Positions 1-5,623 of a stretch of DNA of 5,623 nucleotides are shown here, piece after piece (the first letter of the stretch is position 1; the number at the start of each line of letters is the position of its first letter). The DNA is from Chloroflexota bacterium (lineage in GTDB: Bacteria > Chloroflexota > Anaerolineae > Anaerolineales > UBA11579), in the NCBI GenBank assembly GCA_003250455.1, contig QKGK01000086.1, positions 1 through 5,623 on the forward strand, read 5' to 3'. The translations under genes were made by a program, and so were the position numbers. The notes under the pieces were generated by a model. The model had not been told where the DNA came from, ran no database searches, and was given only the letters and a program-made list of their open reading frames with translations.

Positions 1-25
1 CTTTTAATCAAAAATAAAAATAATT

Positions 26-31
26 AGGAAG
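26..31 (+). promoter_or_regulatory. Ribosome binding site of pyrG
   Basis: AGGAAG lies 6 nt upstream of the ATG at 38 and fixes that start. The 25 bases before it are almost pure A/T. Any promoter or CTP-sensing leader of pyrG would lie outside the window, so nothing can be said about its transcriptional control. Confidence 0.8.
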
Positions 32-37
32 CGATAT

Positions 38-1699
38 ATGGGAACCAAATATATTTTCATTACCGGTGGGGTTGTTAGTTCTGTTGGAAAAGGGGTTACC
101 GCCGCGGCTTTGGGGTTGTTGTTGAAAAAACGGGGATATAAAGTATCCGTTCAAAAATTGGACCCATACATCAATGTTGACCCCGGAACGATGAACCCTT
201 ATCAGCATGGTGAAGTTTATGTCCTGGATGATGGGACCGAGACCGACCTTGATTTAGGTCATTATGAACGTTTTATCGATGTCCCGCTCAACAGAGTGTG
301 TAATGCGACCACCGGCCAGGTGTATGCCGAAGTGATTGCCCGTGAGAGACGGGGGGATTATTTGGGGGGCACTATTCAGGTGATCCCTCACATCACCAAT
401 GAGATCAAAAAGCGGATTGCCATGGTGGAGGAAACCACCGGGGCGGACATCGTATTGGTGGAGGTAGGCGGTACCGTTGGTGATATTGAGTCGCTTCCGT
501 TCCTGGAGGCATTACGCCAAATGCGGAGTGATGTTGGACGAAGAAATACGTACTATATTCATGTAACCTGGCTGCCGATCATTGGGGCTACCAATGAATT
601 AAAGACCAAACCGACCCAGCACTCTGTCAGGGAGCTGCGGTCCATTGGGATCTCACCACAAATGATCATTGCCCGGACAGATCACCCAGTTGATGATGAA
701 ATTCAGGAAAAGATCGCGTTGTTCTGTGATGTGGACATTGAAGCAGTCGTCCCAATGGTGACCGCCCCGGTGATGTATGAGGTACCCCTGATGCTTGAAA
801 ATGCCGGGGTGGCTGATGTTGTGCTAAAAGGGTTGAAATTAAATAATTACAATCAACCGGATCTTTCTGATTGGAAAGATGTTGTAGACGAGGCGAAAAA
901 AGTGCGCCCACGAGTGCGGATTGCCCTTGTTGGTAAATATGTAGAGCTGCGCGATGCCTATATGAGCGTGCGCGAAGCCCTGAACCATGCAGCTATCCAC
1001 CTGGGGATTGACCTGGATATCGACTGGATACATTCTGAAAAGCTGGAAGGACACCGGGACGAACCTGGTTTATGGGAAAAGGTCTTATCTGCGGATGGAA
1101 TATTGGTGCCAGGGGGATTTGGGTACCGCGGCATTGAGGGAAAGATCAGAGCGATCAGGCATGCGCGTGAAAATTCAGTGCCATATTTTGGACTTTGCCT
1201 CGGGATGCAGCTAATGGTGATAGAATTTGCCAGGAATGTACTTGGATATAAGGATGCCAATTCCACAGAATTTGATGAAGCGACACCTTCTCCAGTAATT
1301 GATCTGATGCCGGATCAGAGAGGAATTATTGATAAAGGCGCAACCATGCGGTTAGGGTTGTATCCTTGCAATTTACTTGCAGAAAGTGCAGCTGGAAAGG
1401 CATACGACAAACCGCAAGTGGTGGAGCGTCACCGTCACAGATATGAGTTCAACAATCATTTCCGCAAAGAAATGTCCGAATCCGGGATGGTGTTTTCGGG
1501 TGTTTCCCCGGATGAGCGTCTGGTGGAGATTGCTGAATTGGCAGAGCATCCATTTATGTTAGGAACGCAATTTCACCCTGAGTTTCTTTCCAGACCTACT
1601 CGCCCACATGCGCTTTTTGTGGGATTTCTCGAGGCGGTTTGCCAGAAATCCGGGGTTCAATATAAAACAAATAGAAAGAAGGTAACAAATGAATACTAG
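38..1699 (+). CDS. pyrG: CTP synthase (glutamine-hydrolysing)
   Basis: This cytosolic enzyme makes CTP from UTP, ATP and glutamine, the last step of de novo pyrimidine nucleotide synthesis. It is a full-length 553-residue protein, close to the usual 530-550. The N-terminal synthetase domain (about 1-267) begins with the P-loop GGVVSSVGKG (residues 10-19, Lys18). It also carries Mg-binding Asp72 in LDLGHYERF, Glu142 in EVGGTVGDIES, and the UTP-binding KTKPTQ at 189-194. The C-terminal class I glutamine amidotransferase domain (about 292-540) has the PGGFGYRG oxyanion/lid motif near 358-365. Its nucleophile is Cys387 in GLCLGMQ, with His513 and Glu515 in QFHPEF completing the triad. All catalytic residues I can check are intact. 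The C-terminal tail is short and basic, and its codons contain the eno ribosome binding site; the stop codon lies 8 bases inside eno. One small oddity is the stretch WLPIIGATNE before KTKPTQ, which differs from the LVPY...SGE form I remember for E. coli. Confidence 0.98.
   Translation: MGTKYIFITGGVVSSVGKGVTAAALGLLLKKRGYKVSVQKLDPYINVDPGTMNPYQHGEVYVLDDGTETDLDLGHYERFIDVPLNRVCNATTGQVYAEVIARERRGDYLGGTIQVIPHITNEIKKRIAMVEETTGADIVLVEVGGTVGDIESLPFLEALRQMRSDVGRRNTYYIHVTWLPIIGATNELKTKPTQHSVRELRSIGISPQMIIARTDHPVDDEIQEKIALFCDVDIEAVVPMVTAPVMYEVPLMLENAGVADVVLKGLKLNNYNQPDLSDWKDVVDEAKKVRPRVRIALVGKYVELRDAYMSVREALNHAAIHLGIDLDIDWIHSEKLEGHRDEPGLWEKVLSADGILVPGGFGYRGIEGKIRAIRHARENSVPYFGLCLGMQLMVIEFARNVLGYKDANSTEFDEATPSPVIDLMPDQRGIIDKGATMRLGLYPCNLLAESAAGKAYDKPQVVERHRHRYEFNNHFRKEMSESGMVFSGVSPDERLVEIAELAEHPFMLGTQFHPEFLSRPTRPHALFVGFLEAVCQKSGVQYKTNRKKVTNEY
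1677..1682 (+). promoter_or_regulatory. Ribosome binding site of eno inside pyrG
   Basis: AGAAGG sits 6 nt upstream of the eno ATG at 1689 and lies within the last pyrG codons, where it encodes part of the Arg-Lys-Lys-Val tail. A ribosome finishing pyrG terminates at 1697-1699, just past the eno start. This is the geometry expected for translational coupling. Confidence 0.8.
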
Positions 1700-2981
1700 T
1701 ATTAAATCGATCAAAGGACGGCAGATCCTTGATTCTCGGGGGAACCCCACAGTTGAGGTGGATGTAACCCTGGCGGACGGGAGTTTTGGACGGGCGGCAG
1801 TGCCATCTGGCGCTTCCACCGGAATCCATGAAGCACTTGAGCTTCGAGATGGGGACGCTTCCCGGTTTATGGGGAAAGGTGTTTCCAAAGCAGTAAGTAA
1901 CGTGAACACGCTGATCAGCGAGCACCTGGAAGGAATGGATGCCCGCCTTCAGCGTGACGTAGACATGGCGCTGTTGGCGTTAGACGGTACCAAAAATAAA
2001 TCCAAGTTAGGGGCGAATGCCATTTTGGGCACAAGCCTTGCTGTGGCTAAAGCTGCTGCAAGTTCTGTCGGGTTGCCCCTATACCGGTACATTGGTGGGG
2101 TTTATGCCCACGTACTGCCAGTACCGATGATGAACATTTTGAACGGCGGCGCCCATACCGGATGGCAATCCACCGATGCCCAGGAATTCATGGTGATGCC
2201 TTTCTCAGCTGGAACATTTGCAGAAGGGCTGCGCTGGGGTTCTGAGATTTATCACAACCTGAAATCGGTGCTCAAGGCCAGAGGTTACACGACCCTGGTT
2301 GGTGATGAAGGTGGTTATGCCCCTGCATTGAAAGCCAATGCGGAAGCGGTTGAAGTGATCCTGGAAGCGATTGAAAAAGCCGGTTTCAAAGCCGGTGAGC
2401 AGGTGGCAATTGCTTTGGACCCCGCCGCATCCGAGTTTTATGAAGAGGATACCAAACTGTATAATTTGCGCACCGAGGGAAAGAAATTGACCAGCGAAGA
2501 GATGGTTGCTTTCTGGAAGTCCTGGGTGGAGCAATATCCGATCGTGTCGATCGAAGATGGCCTGGCGCAGGATGACTGGGCAGGCTGGCAAATGTTGACC
2601 AAAGAAGTTGGTGACAAGATCCAGATTGTAGGAGATGACCTCCTTGTGACGAATCCCGAACGGGTACGCCGCGGGATCGCAGAAAAAGCGGCAAACTCTC
2701 TGCTGGTGAAAGTGAACCAGATTGGCTCGCTCACCGAAACGATCGAATCAGTGGAGGCATGTCACCGGGCAGGATGGACAGCTGTGACCTCCCATCGCTC
2801 GGGTGAAACGGAAGATAGTACGATTGCAGACCTGGCTGTGGCACTCAACACCGGACAGATCAAGACGGGTGCTCCGGCACGATCGGACCGGGTTGCCAAA
2901 TATAACCAGCTTGTCCGGATCGAAGAGGAACTTGGTGCTGCTGCAAAATATGCGGGCTGGGCTGCTCTGAAACGGAAATAG
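1689..2981 (+). CDS. eno: Enolase (phosphopyruvate hydratase)
   Basis: Enolase interconverts 2-phosphoglycerate and phosphoenolpyruvate in glycolysis and gluconeogenesis. It is cytosolic, Mg-dependent and usually a dimer or octamer. The 430 residues match the family length. The N-terminal domain opens with the typical ILDSRGNPTVEV and has the mobile SGAST loop (40-44). In the barrel, the catalytic acid/base residues are Glu207 in GDEGGYAP and Lys341 in LLVKVNQIG. The Mg ligands are Asp244 in LDPAASEF, Glu289 in SIEDG and Asp316 in VGDDLLVTN. His369, Arg370 and Ser371 in SHRSGETEDSTIADL and Lys392 in GQIKTGAP complete the substrate site. The loop after His156 (GGAHTGWQSTDAQEFM) appears one residue longer than the E. 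coli form as I recall it. The start is set by the ribosome binding site at 1677-1682 and by the canonical N-terminus. The gene overlaps pyrG by 11 nt in a different frame and is followed 19 nt later by a strong terminator, so it is the last gene of this operon. Confidence 0.98.
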   Translation: MNTSIKSIKGRQILDSRGNPTVEVDVTLADGSFGRAAVPSGASTGIHEALELRDGDASRFMGKGVSKAVSNVNTLISEHLEGMDARLQRDVDMALLALDGTKNKSKLGANAILGTSLAVAKAAASSVGLPLYRYIGGVYAHVLPVPMMNILNGGAHTGWQSTDAQEFMVMPFSAGTFAEGLRWGSEIYHNLKSVLKARGYTTLVGDEGGYAPALKANAEAVEVILEAIEKAGFKAGEQVAIALDPAASEFYEEDTKLYNLRTEGKKLTSEEMVAFWKSWVEQYPIVSIEDGLAQDDWAGWQMLTKEVGDKIQIVGDDLLVTNPERVRRGIAEKAANSLLVKVNQIGSLTETIESVEACHRAGWTAVTSHRSGETEDSTIADLAVALNTGQIKTGAPARSDRVAKYNQLVRIEEELGAAAKYAGWAALKRK

Positions 2982-3000
2982 ATTTTCCAATTAAAATAAA

Positions 3001-3032
3001 AAAAGCCGCAACCATTTGGTTGCGGCTTTTTT
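3001..3032. terminator. Bidirectional rho-independent terminator
   Basis: A perfect 13-bp stem (3001-3013 pairs with 3018-3030) with a GCCGCAACC core encloses the 4-nt loop ATTT. The + strand ends in six T (3027-3032). On the - strand the matching A-run at 2998-3004 becomes a seven-T tail. It sits 19 nt after the eno stop and about 20 nt beyond the stop of the convergent zinc-ribbon gene, so it can terminate both transcripts. Confidence 0.93.
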
Positions 3033-3051
3033 AGACTTTATCGAAAAAATC

Positions 3052-3567
3052 TTATTCTTCCTCTGCTTGTTCCTCTGTTTCCAAGGGCGTTGGCCGGAGC
3101 GCTTCATCCAGCGAAAGACCTTCTTTTTTCATGCCGGGGGCTGGGGTAGCACAATGGGGGCACATGTTCCAATGGAGTTCCATCAGTTTTCCGCAGTGGT
3201 GACAGGTTTTCATCAGGCGGGTATGACAATCCGGGCAGACGAGCCACCGGGGATCTACACGCCGGCTGCATCCGGGGCAGTGGGGGCTGGATTCGATCGC
3301 CTTGAGCAATGCTTCTTCCTCCAGCGCTTTTTGGTATTCGTCTTCAAGTGTTTGCTGGGGGCGAATGACCAAATACACCAGTACGCCGGGCAGAAATAAT
3401 ATCGTCACGATCAGGACTGCCAAAACCTGCATCAGCCGGTCTCCGGAACGTTTGCGGATATCGCGATATGCCCAGATAGCAAGGCTGACCCAGAGAGCAA
3501 TTAGGAAAGCAGCACCCCAGGTGGTCAGGATTAGTGTCAGGTTACTGATGATGGTCGGATCGATCAT
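3052..3567 (-). CDS. Two-helix membrane protein with double zinc ribbon, function unknown
   Basis: This 171-residue protein has no function I can name. Residues about 13-34 and 46-68 are hydrophobic membrane segments separated by a basic loop (YRDIRKRSGDR). The second segment ends in LPGVLVYLVIRP, which resembles the short helical region seen in PLDc_N-type N-termini; this is a weak likeness. Residues 73-93 are Glu/Leu-rich and probably helical, perhaps coiled-coil. Two zinc ribbons with identical spacing follow: CPGC-x10-CPDC (Cys97, 100, 111, 114) and CHHC-x10-CPHC (Cys122, 125, 136, 139). Each has a Trp three residues before its third Cys. The arrangement fits the double zinc ribbon (DZR) group. 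The tail is acidic (ETEEQAEEE). GGAG five bases before the ATG supports the start. The gene is a single unit, convergent with eno and divergent from the CapA-like gene. The ribbon domain probably faces the cytosol and may bind protein or nucleic acid; that is inference. Confidence 0.85.
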   Translation of the reverse strand: MIDPTIISNLTLILTTWGAAFLIALWVSLAIWAYRDIRKRSGDRLMQVLAVLIVTILFLPGVLVYLVIRPQQTLEDEYQKALEEEALLKAIESSPHCPGCSRRVDPRWLVCPDCHTRLMKTCHHCGKLMELHWNMCPHCATPAPGMKKEGLSLDEALRPTPLETEEQAEEE

Positions 3568-3572
3568 TTTTT

Positions 3573-3576
3573 CTCC
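3573..3576 (-). promoter_or_regulatory. Ribosome binding site of the zinc-ribbon gene
   Basis: Read on the - strand, GGAG is followed by five A and then the ATG at 3567-3565. This supports the chosen start over any internal one, and translation from it begins just before the first membrane helix. Confidence 0.7.
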
Positions 3577-3591
3577 ATGATGGACGAAGCA

Positions 3592-3600
3592 ATTATAGCA
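3592..3600 (-). promoter_or_regulatory. Extended -10 promoter for the zinc-ribbon gene
   Basis: On the - strand the sequence reads TGCTATAAT, a perfect -10 hexamer preceded by the TGn extension. No good -35 is seen at the expected distance (around 3615-3620), which is usual for extended -10 promoters. Transcription would start near 3585, leaving a leader of about 18 nt that contains the GGAG site. The match is by eye only. Confidence 0.6.
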
Positions 3601-3643
3601 TGAGCTATTGAACCTCGCGGGAAATGTGATGTTCTTGCCTTGG

Positions 3644-3652
3644 TGGTATAAT
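3644..3652 (+). promoter_or_regulatory. Extended -10 promoter for the CapA-like gene
   Basis: TGGTATAAT is a perfect -10 hexamer with a TGn extension. The -35 region around 3624-3630 (TGTGAT) is poor. Predicted transcription start is near 3659, giving a leader of about 29 nt before the GTG at 3688. It is the mirror partner of the - strand promoter, with the two upstream regions abutting in the 43 bases between them. Confidence 0.6.
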
Positions 3653-3687
3653 CTCGCAAGTTTCCAGGCCCCGGAGTATCAAACATC

Positions 3688-4833
3688 GTGCAAAAATTAT
3701 GCCATAAGACCCGCTTTATCGCTATCTTTATCGTACTGCTGCTTTCATCGTGTTCTGCCGAAGCTCCTGCTGAAATAATGGAAAGCCCAACGATTACTTC
3801 TCCAACGATTACTGCAACAGAGATTCCCACTATTACTCCAACCGCTACAGCCCTTCCAACGGCTACCTTGGAGCCAACACCGACACAGACGCAAATCCCG
3901 GTTACCCGGATCGCCTTCACCGGGGTGATCGTACCGGCCAGGTGTGTCCAGGCAGCGATAGATGAAAAAGGGGATGCCAATTATGTATATGACGAGGTCA
4001 GGGATATTTTGCGAGGTGCAGACCTGACTGTTGGCGTGTTCAATGCGACGATGAGCGACCGAGTGAGCCACACCGGGTGCAAGCACACCTGGGACCTGGT
4101 AGGTTCTCCGGAAAATGCCGATGCGCTGGAAGCCGCGGGCTTTGATGTGATGTCCGTGGCAACCAACCACATCCAGGACTGCGGCTTTTTCTCCTGTGGA
4201 GATAATGCCTTTTTCGATACGCTGGAAAATCTAAATCGGGTAGGTATTCAATATGTTGGTGCTGGTGCAAACCTGGAAGAAGCGCTTCAACCGGTTGTGG
4301 TGAACGTGAACGGGATCAGGTTTGGGTTTGTTTCCCTGGGGGAGATCAACGAACGCGTGTTTGCTGACGGCGCTACCGCAGGGATTGCTGTTATGACCAA
4401 TGACAATCTCGAAATGGCGATCATAGCTGCAAAGAAAATTTCGGATGTGGTGATTGTGCTGCCGCATTCGGGTCCGGAGGACTACCCGGAAGTGATGCCG
4501 CAGCAAAAATACTGGGCACGGTATTCTGTGGAGTATGGGGCAGACTTGGTTGTGATGACACATGCGCATATCCTGCAGGGATATCAAATACTGGAAGATG
4601 TACCTGTGTTTTATAGTTTAGGTAATTTTGTCTTCGATCAAATATGGGCCAGAGATCACCAACAGGCTGCTATCCTTGTGGTGACATTTGAGGGTGAAGA
4701 AATTGTGGATTTTGAATTCATCCCTACTGTGGTGGACCAGGATGGTACAGTTCATCTTGCTGATGGAGAAGAAAAGGATGAAATCCTGACCCGGATAGAG
4801 GACCTCCATCTTGAACTAATTGAAGGAAATTGA
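3688..4833 (+). CDS. CapA/PGA_cap-like lipoprotein with altered metal-site motifs
   Basis: This 381-residue secreted lipoprotein has a type II signal peptide: a basic N-terminus, a hydrophobic run at 10-19 and lipobox LSSC, with Cys22 as the lipidation site. A Thr/Pro-rich tether spans about residues 30-72. The rest resembles the CapA (PGA_cap, PF09587) fold, a relative of metallophosphoesterases. The clearest matches are AAGFDVMSVATNHIQDCG (149-166), the Asn-Gly-Ile-Arg-Phe-Gly strand (208-213), DVVIVLPHSGPE (253-264), GADLVVMTHAHILQG (284-298) and PVFYSLGNFVFD (306-317). The usual first motif GD(I/V)M is here FTGVIVPARC, with Val80 in place of Asp. The usual NLE is NAT (119-121). His161, His260, His292 and His294 remain. 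Four Cys (86, 131, 165, 170) in the exported domain could form disulfides. The GTG is the only in-frame start that gives the full signal peptide; GGAG at 3673-3676 is 11 nt away, a long spacing. Despite the family name there are no capB/capC neighbours, so a capsule role is not supported. Catalytic activity is uncertain. Confidence 0.85.
   Translation: MQKLCHKTRFIAIFIVLLLSSCSAEAPAEIMESPTITSPTITATEIPTITPTATALPTATLEPTPTQTQIPVTRIAFTGVIVPARCVQAAIDEKGDANYVYDEVRDILRGADLTVGVFNATMSDRVSHTGCKHTWDLVGSPENADALEAAGFDVMSVATNHIQDCGFFSCGDNAFFDTLENLNRVGIQYVGAGANLEEALQPVVVNVNGIRFGFVSLGEINERVFADGATAGIAVMTNDNLEMAIIAAKKISDVVIVLPHSGPEDYPEVMPQQKYWARYSVEYGADLVVMTHAHILQGYQILEDVPVFYSLGNFVFDQIWARDHQQAAILVVTFEGEEIVDFEFIPTVVDQDGTVHLADGEEKDEILTRIEDLHLELIEGN
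3787..3813 (+). repeat. Short direct repeat in the Thr/Pro linker
   Basis: CCAACGATTACT occurs at 3787-3798 and again at 3802-3813, a 15-bp period that encodes successive Pro-Thr-Ile-Thr units. Further degenerate copies follow in the linker. This looks like small-scale tandem duplication building the tether rather than a regulatory repeat. Confidence 0.7.
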
Positions 4834-4860
4834 CCAGTATTTTGTAGGTTGTGGTTTAAT
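4830..4860 (+). promoter_or_regulatory. Candidate promoter for the CAP-domain gene
   Basis: TTGACC (4830-4835) and TTTAAT (4855-4860) are separated by 19 bp, and the -10 is preceded by TGG as in extended -10 sites. The -35 overlaps the end of the upstream gene. The predicted start near 4867 lies only about 5 nt before the ATG, so the mRNA would be close to leaderless. The spacing is longer than ideal and the gene could instead be read through from the gene upstream, since no terminator lies in the 38-nt gap. Confidence 0.35.
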
Positions 4861-4871
4861 TTTGGTACGTT

Positions 4872-5623
4872 ATGAGAATACTGCATGCTAATCAATTCAC
4901 CTGTATATTGGTGTTTATTTTTTTCCTGGGGGCGGTTTCTGCCTGTTCAGGACCGGAAACAGCGGTAACTGCCCAGATCCAGGGAGTGACGATTGCCCGG
5001 CGCGGCGTCAGCTTGCTGCCAACGCTCATGATTGGGAGCTTTACAGAAACAACTCCCCCTGAATCTACAGAGGAAATACCAACCAGTACAGAGACTGCTC
5101 CCATAACCCCTACTGAAACGCCCACTGTGCCTGGTGCCGGCCCCAGCAGAACGCCGGAATTCACCCCTACATTGGCTGAAACAGAACTCCCTCCAACTGA
5201 TATTCCTACAACCACCCCTACTGCAACTCCAGAACCAGAGGTTTGTGAGGGGGAGGTGAACAGGGTGCTGGAATCGGCAGTAATCGCACTGATCAACGAG
5301 GAAAGAAGCAAAGCAGGCCTCACTCCTTTGTCTGAACAGTCACAGCTGACACAAACTGCCCGAATTCATGCCGAGGATATGGCGTGCAATGATTTTTTTG
5401 GACATGAAAGCCCGACGAACGGCGGGGTCGTTGATCGAGTCACCATGCAGGGGTATGCGTTTTCTGCAATTGGGGAGATCATTGCCGGGGGTTATGTGGA
5501 GAGTGAAGCGGTAGTGGCAGGGTGGATGGACAGTTCAGAGCATCGAAAAAATATCCTGAGCGCTGAATTCACTCAAATTGGTGTTGGGTTTGCCCAGTGG
5601 GATGCAAGTGAATATATTACTTA
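4872..5623 (+). CDS. CAP/SCP-like domain lipoprotein (3' end outside window)
   Basis: The reading frame is open from the ATG at 4872 to the window edge: 250 codons plus the bases TA, which would fit a Tyr codon. The N-terminus is a type II signal peptide with hydrophobic residues 12-22 and lipobox VSAC, lipidated Cys25. Residues about 57-123 form a Thr/Pro/Glu-rich tether. From about 130 on there is a bacterial CAP (cysteine-rich secretory protein/SCP) domain: ALINEERSKAGLTPL, ARIHAEDMACNDFFGHESP, GEIIAGG, VVAGWMDSSEHRKNIL and QIGVGFA. The expected cavity residues His178, Glu202 and His224 are present. The usual ENIA motif reads EIIA. Cys125 and Cys172 could pair. Bacterial CAP proteins are extracytoplasmic and their biochemical role is mostly unknown. 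The ATG is the first possible start after an in-frame TAA at 4857, and no clear Shine-Dalgarno precedes it. It follows the CapA-like gene by 38 nt on the same strand and shares its lipobox-tether-domain plan. Confidence 0.88.
   Translation, partial: MRILHANQFTCILVFIFFLGAVSACSGPETAVTAQIQGVTIARRGVSLLPTLMIGSFTETTPPESTEEIPTSTETAPITPTETPTVPGAGPSRTPEFTPTLAETELPPTDIPTTTPTATPEPEVCEGEVNRVLESAVIALINEERSKAGLTPLSEQSQLTQTARIHAEDMACNDFFGHESPTNGGVVDRVTMQGYAFSAIGEIIAGGYVESEAVVAGWMDSSEHRKNILSAEFTQIGVGFAQWDASEYIT

Noticed and set aside
666..1266. Several - strand and alternate-frame open stretches inside pyrG
   Set aside because: The pyrG frame is continuous and carries all catalytic motifs; the others have no motif or initiation signal and are frame shadows.
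3016..3580. Two overlapping + strand frames opposite the zinc-ribbon gene
   Set aside because: The first starts inside the terminator stem and neither shows family motifs. The - strand frame has membrane helices, eight ordered cysteines, a ribosome binding site and a promoter.
3635..3640. TTGCCT as a -35 element for the CapA-like gene
   Set aside because: It is only 6 bases from the TATAAT at 3647, far too close to act as its -35.
3564..3980. Open frame of 138 codons on the - strand rich in Gly-Val
   Set aside because: It lies antisense to the signal peptide and linker of the CapA-like lipoprotein and runs through both promoters and the ribosome binding site of the zinc-ribbon gene. Its composition is explained by the Thr/Pro codons opposite.
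3688..4833. Capsule (poly-gamma-glutamate) synthesis locus
   Set aside because: Only a CapA-like domain is present, with altered motifs. There is no capB, capC or other capsule gene in the window, and CapA-family proteins are widespread outside capsule loci.
4892..5323. Long open frame on the - strand with many Gly-Val-Ser-Val repeats
   Set aside because: It is the antisense reading of the Thr/Pro-rich linker and CAP start on the + strand; repeated ACT/CCT-type codons read backwards as Gly/Val/Ser. The + strand frame has a lipobox and a recognisable domain.
1..5623. CRISPR array, insertion sequence, tRNA, riboswitch or defence system
   Set aside because: Scanning by eye found no regularly spaced repeats, terminal inverted repeats, transposase or nuclease motifs, or tRNA-like fold. 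Only the short linker repeat and the terminator hairpin stand out.

Overview
The window reads like an ordinary chromosomal stretch from a free-living bacterium, most likely a member of the Chloroflexota (Anaerolineae-like). That placement is an inference. It rests on two predicted lipoproteins whose N-terminal linkers are rich in Thr/Pro of the TPTATP type, on a small two-helix protein with a double zinc ribbon, and on general sequence style. No rRNA, tRNA or other decisive taxonomic marker is present. The coding regions are packed tightly, and no gene-free stretch exceeds about 125 bases.

Layout. Positions 38-2981 hold two housekeeping genes on the + strand: pyrG (CTP synthase) and eno (enolase). 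They overlap by 11 nt and the eno ribosome binding site lies inside pyrG, so they are almost certainly co-transcribed and probably translationally coupled. A strong hairpin at 3001-3032 has T-runs on both strands and serves as a shared terminator for eno and for the convergent gene beyond it. That gene (3052-3567, - strand) encodes a 171-residue membrane protein with two helices and a double zinc ribbon, of unknown function. Between it and the next gene lie two back-to-back extended -10 promoters, one firing in each direction. The next gene (3688-4833, +, GTG start) encodes a lipoprotein with a CapA/PGA_cap-type domain whose usual acidic metal ligands look substituted. The last gene (4872 to the window edge, +) encodes a lipoprotein with a CAP/SCP-like domain and is cut by the window end. 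It has no clear Shine-Dalgarno sequence and may be nearly leaderless.

How the genes relate. pyrG (pyrimidine nucleotide synthesis) and eno (glycolysis) form a housekeeping pair also found next to each other in other bacteria such as E. coli. The two lipoproteins share one architecture (lipobox, Thr/Pro-rich tether, folded extracytoplasmic domain) and look like surface proteins. No capsule-synthesis partners, mobile elements, CRISPR arrays or defence genes are visible. I did not find a clear, previously undescribed multi-gene system. The points most worth checking are the altered CapA-like site, the lengthened enolase active-site loop, the mirrored promoters and the possible leaderless start.
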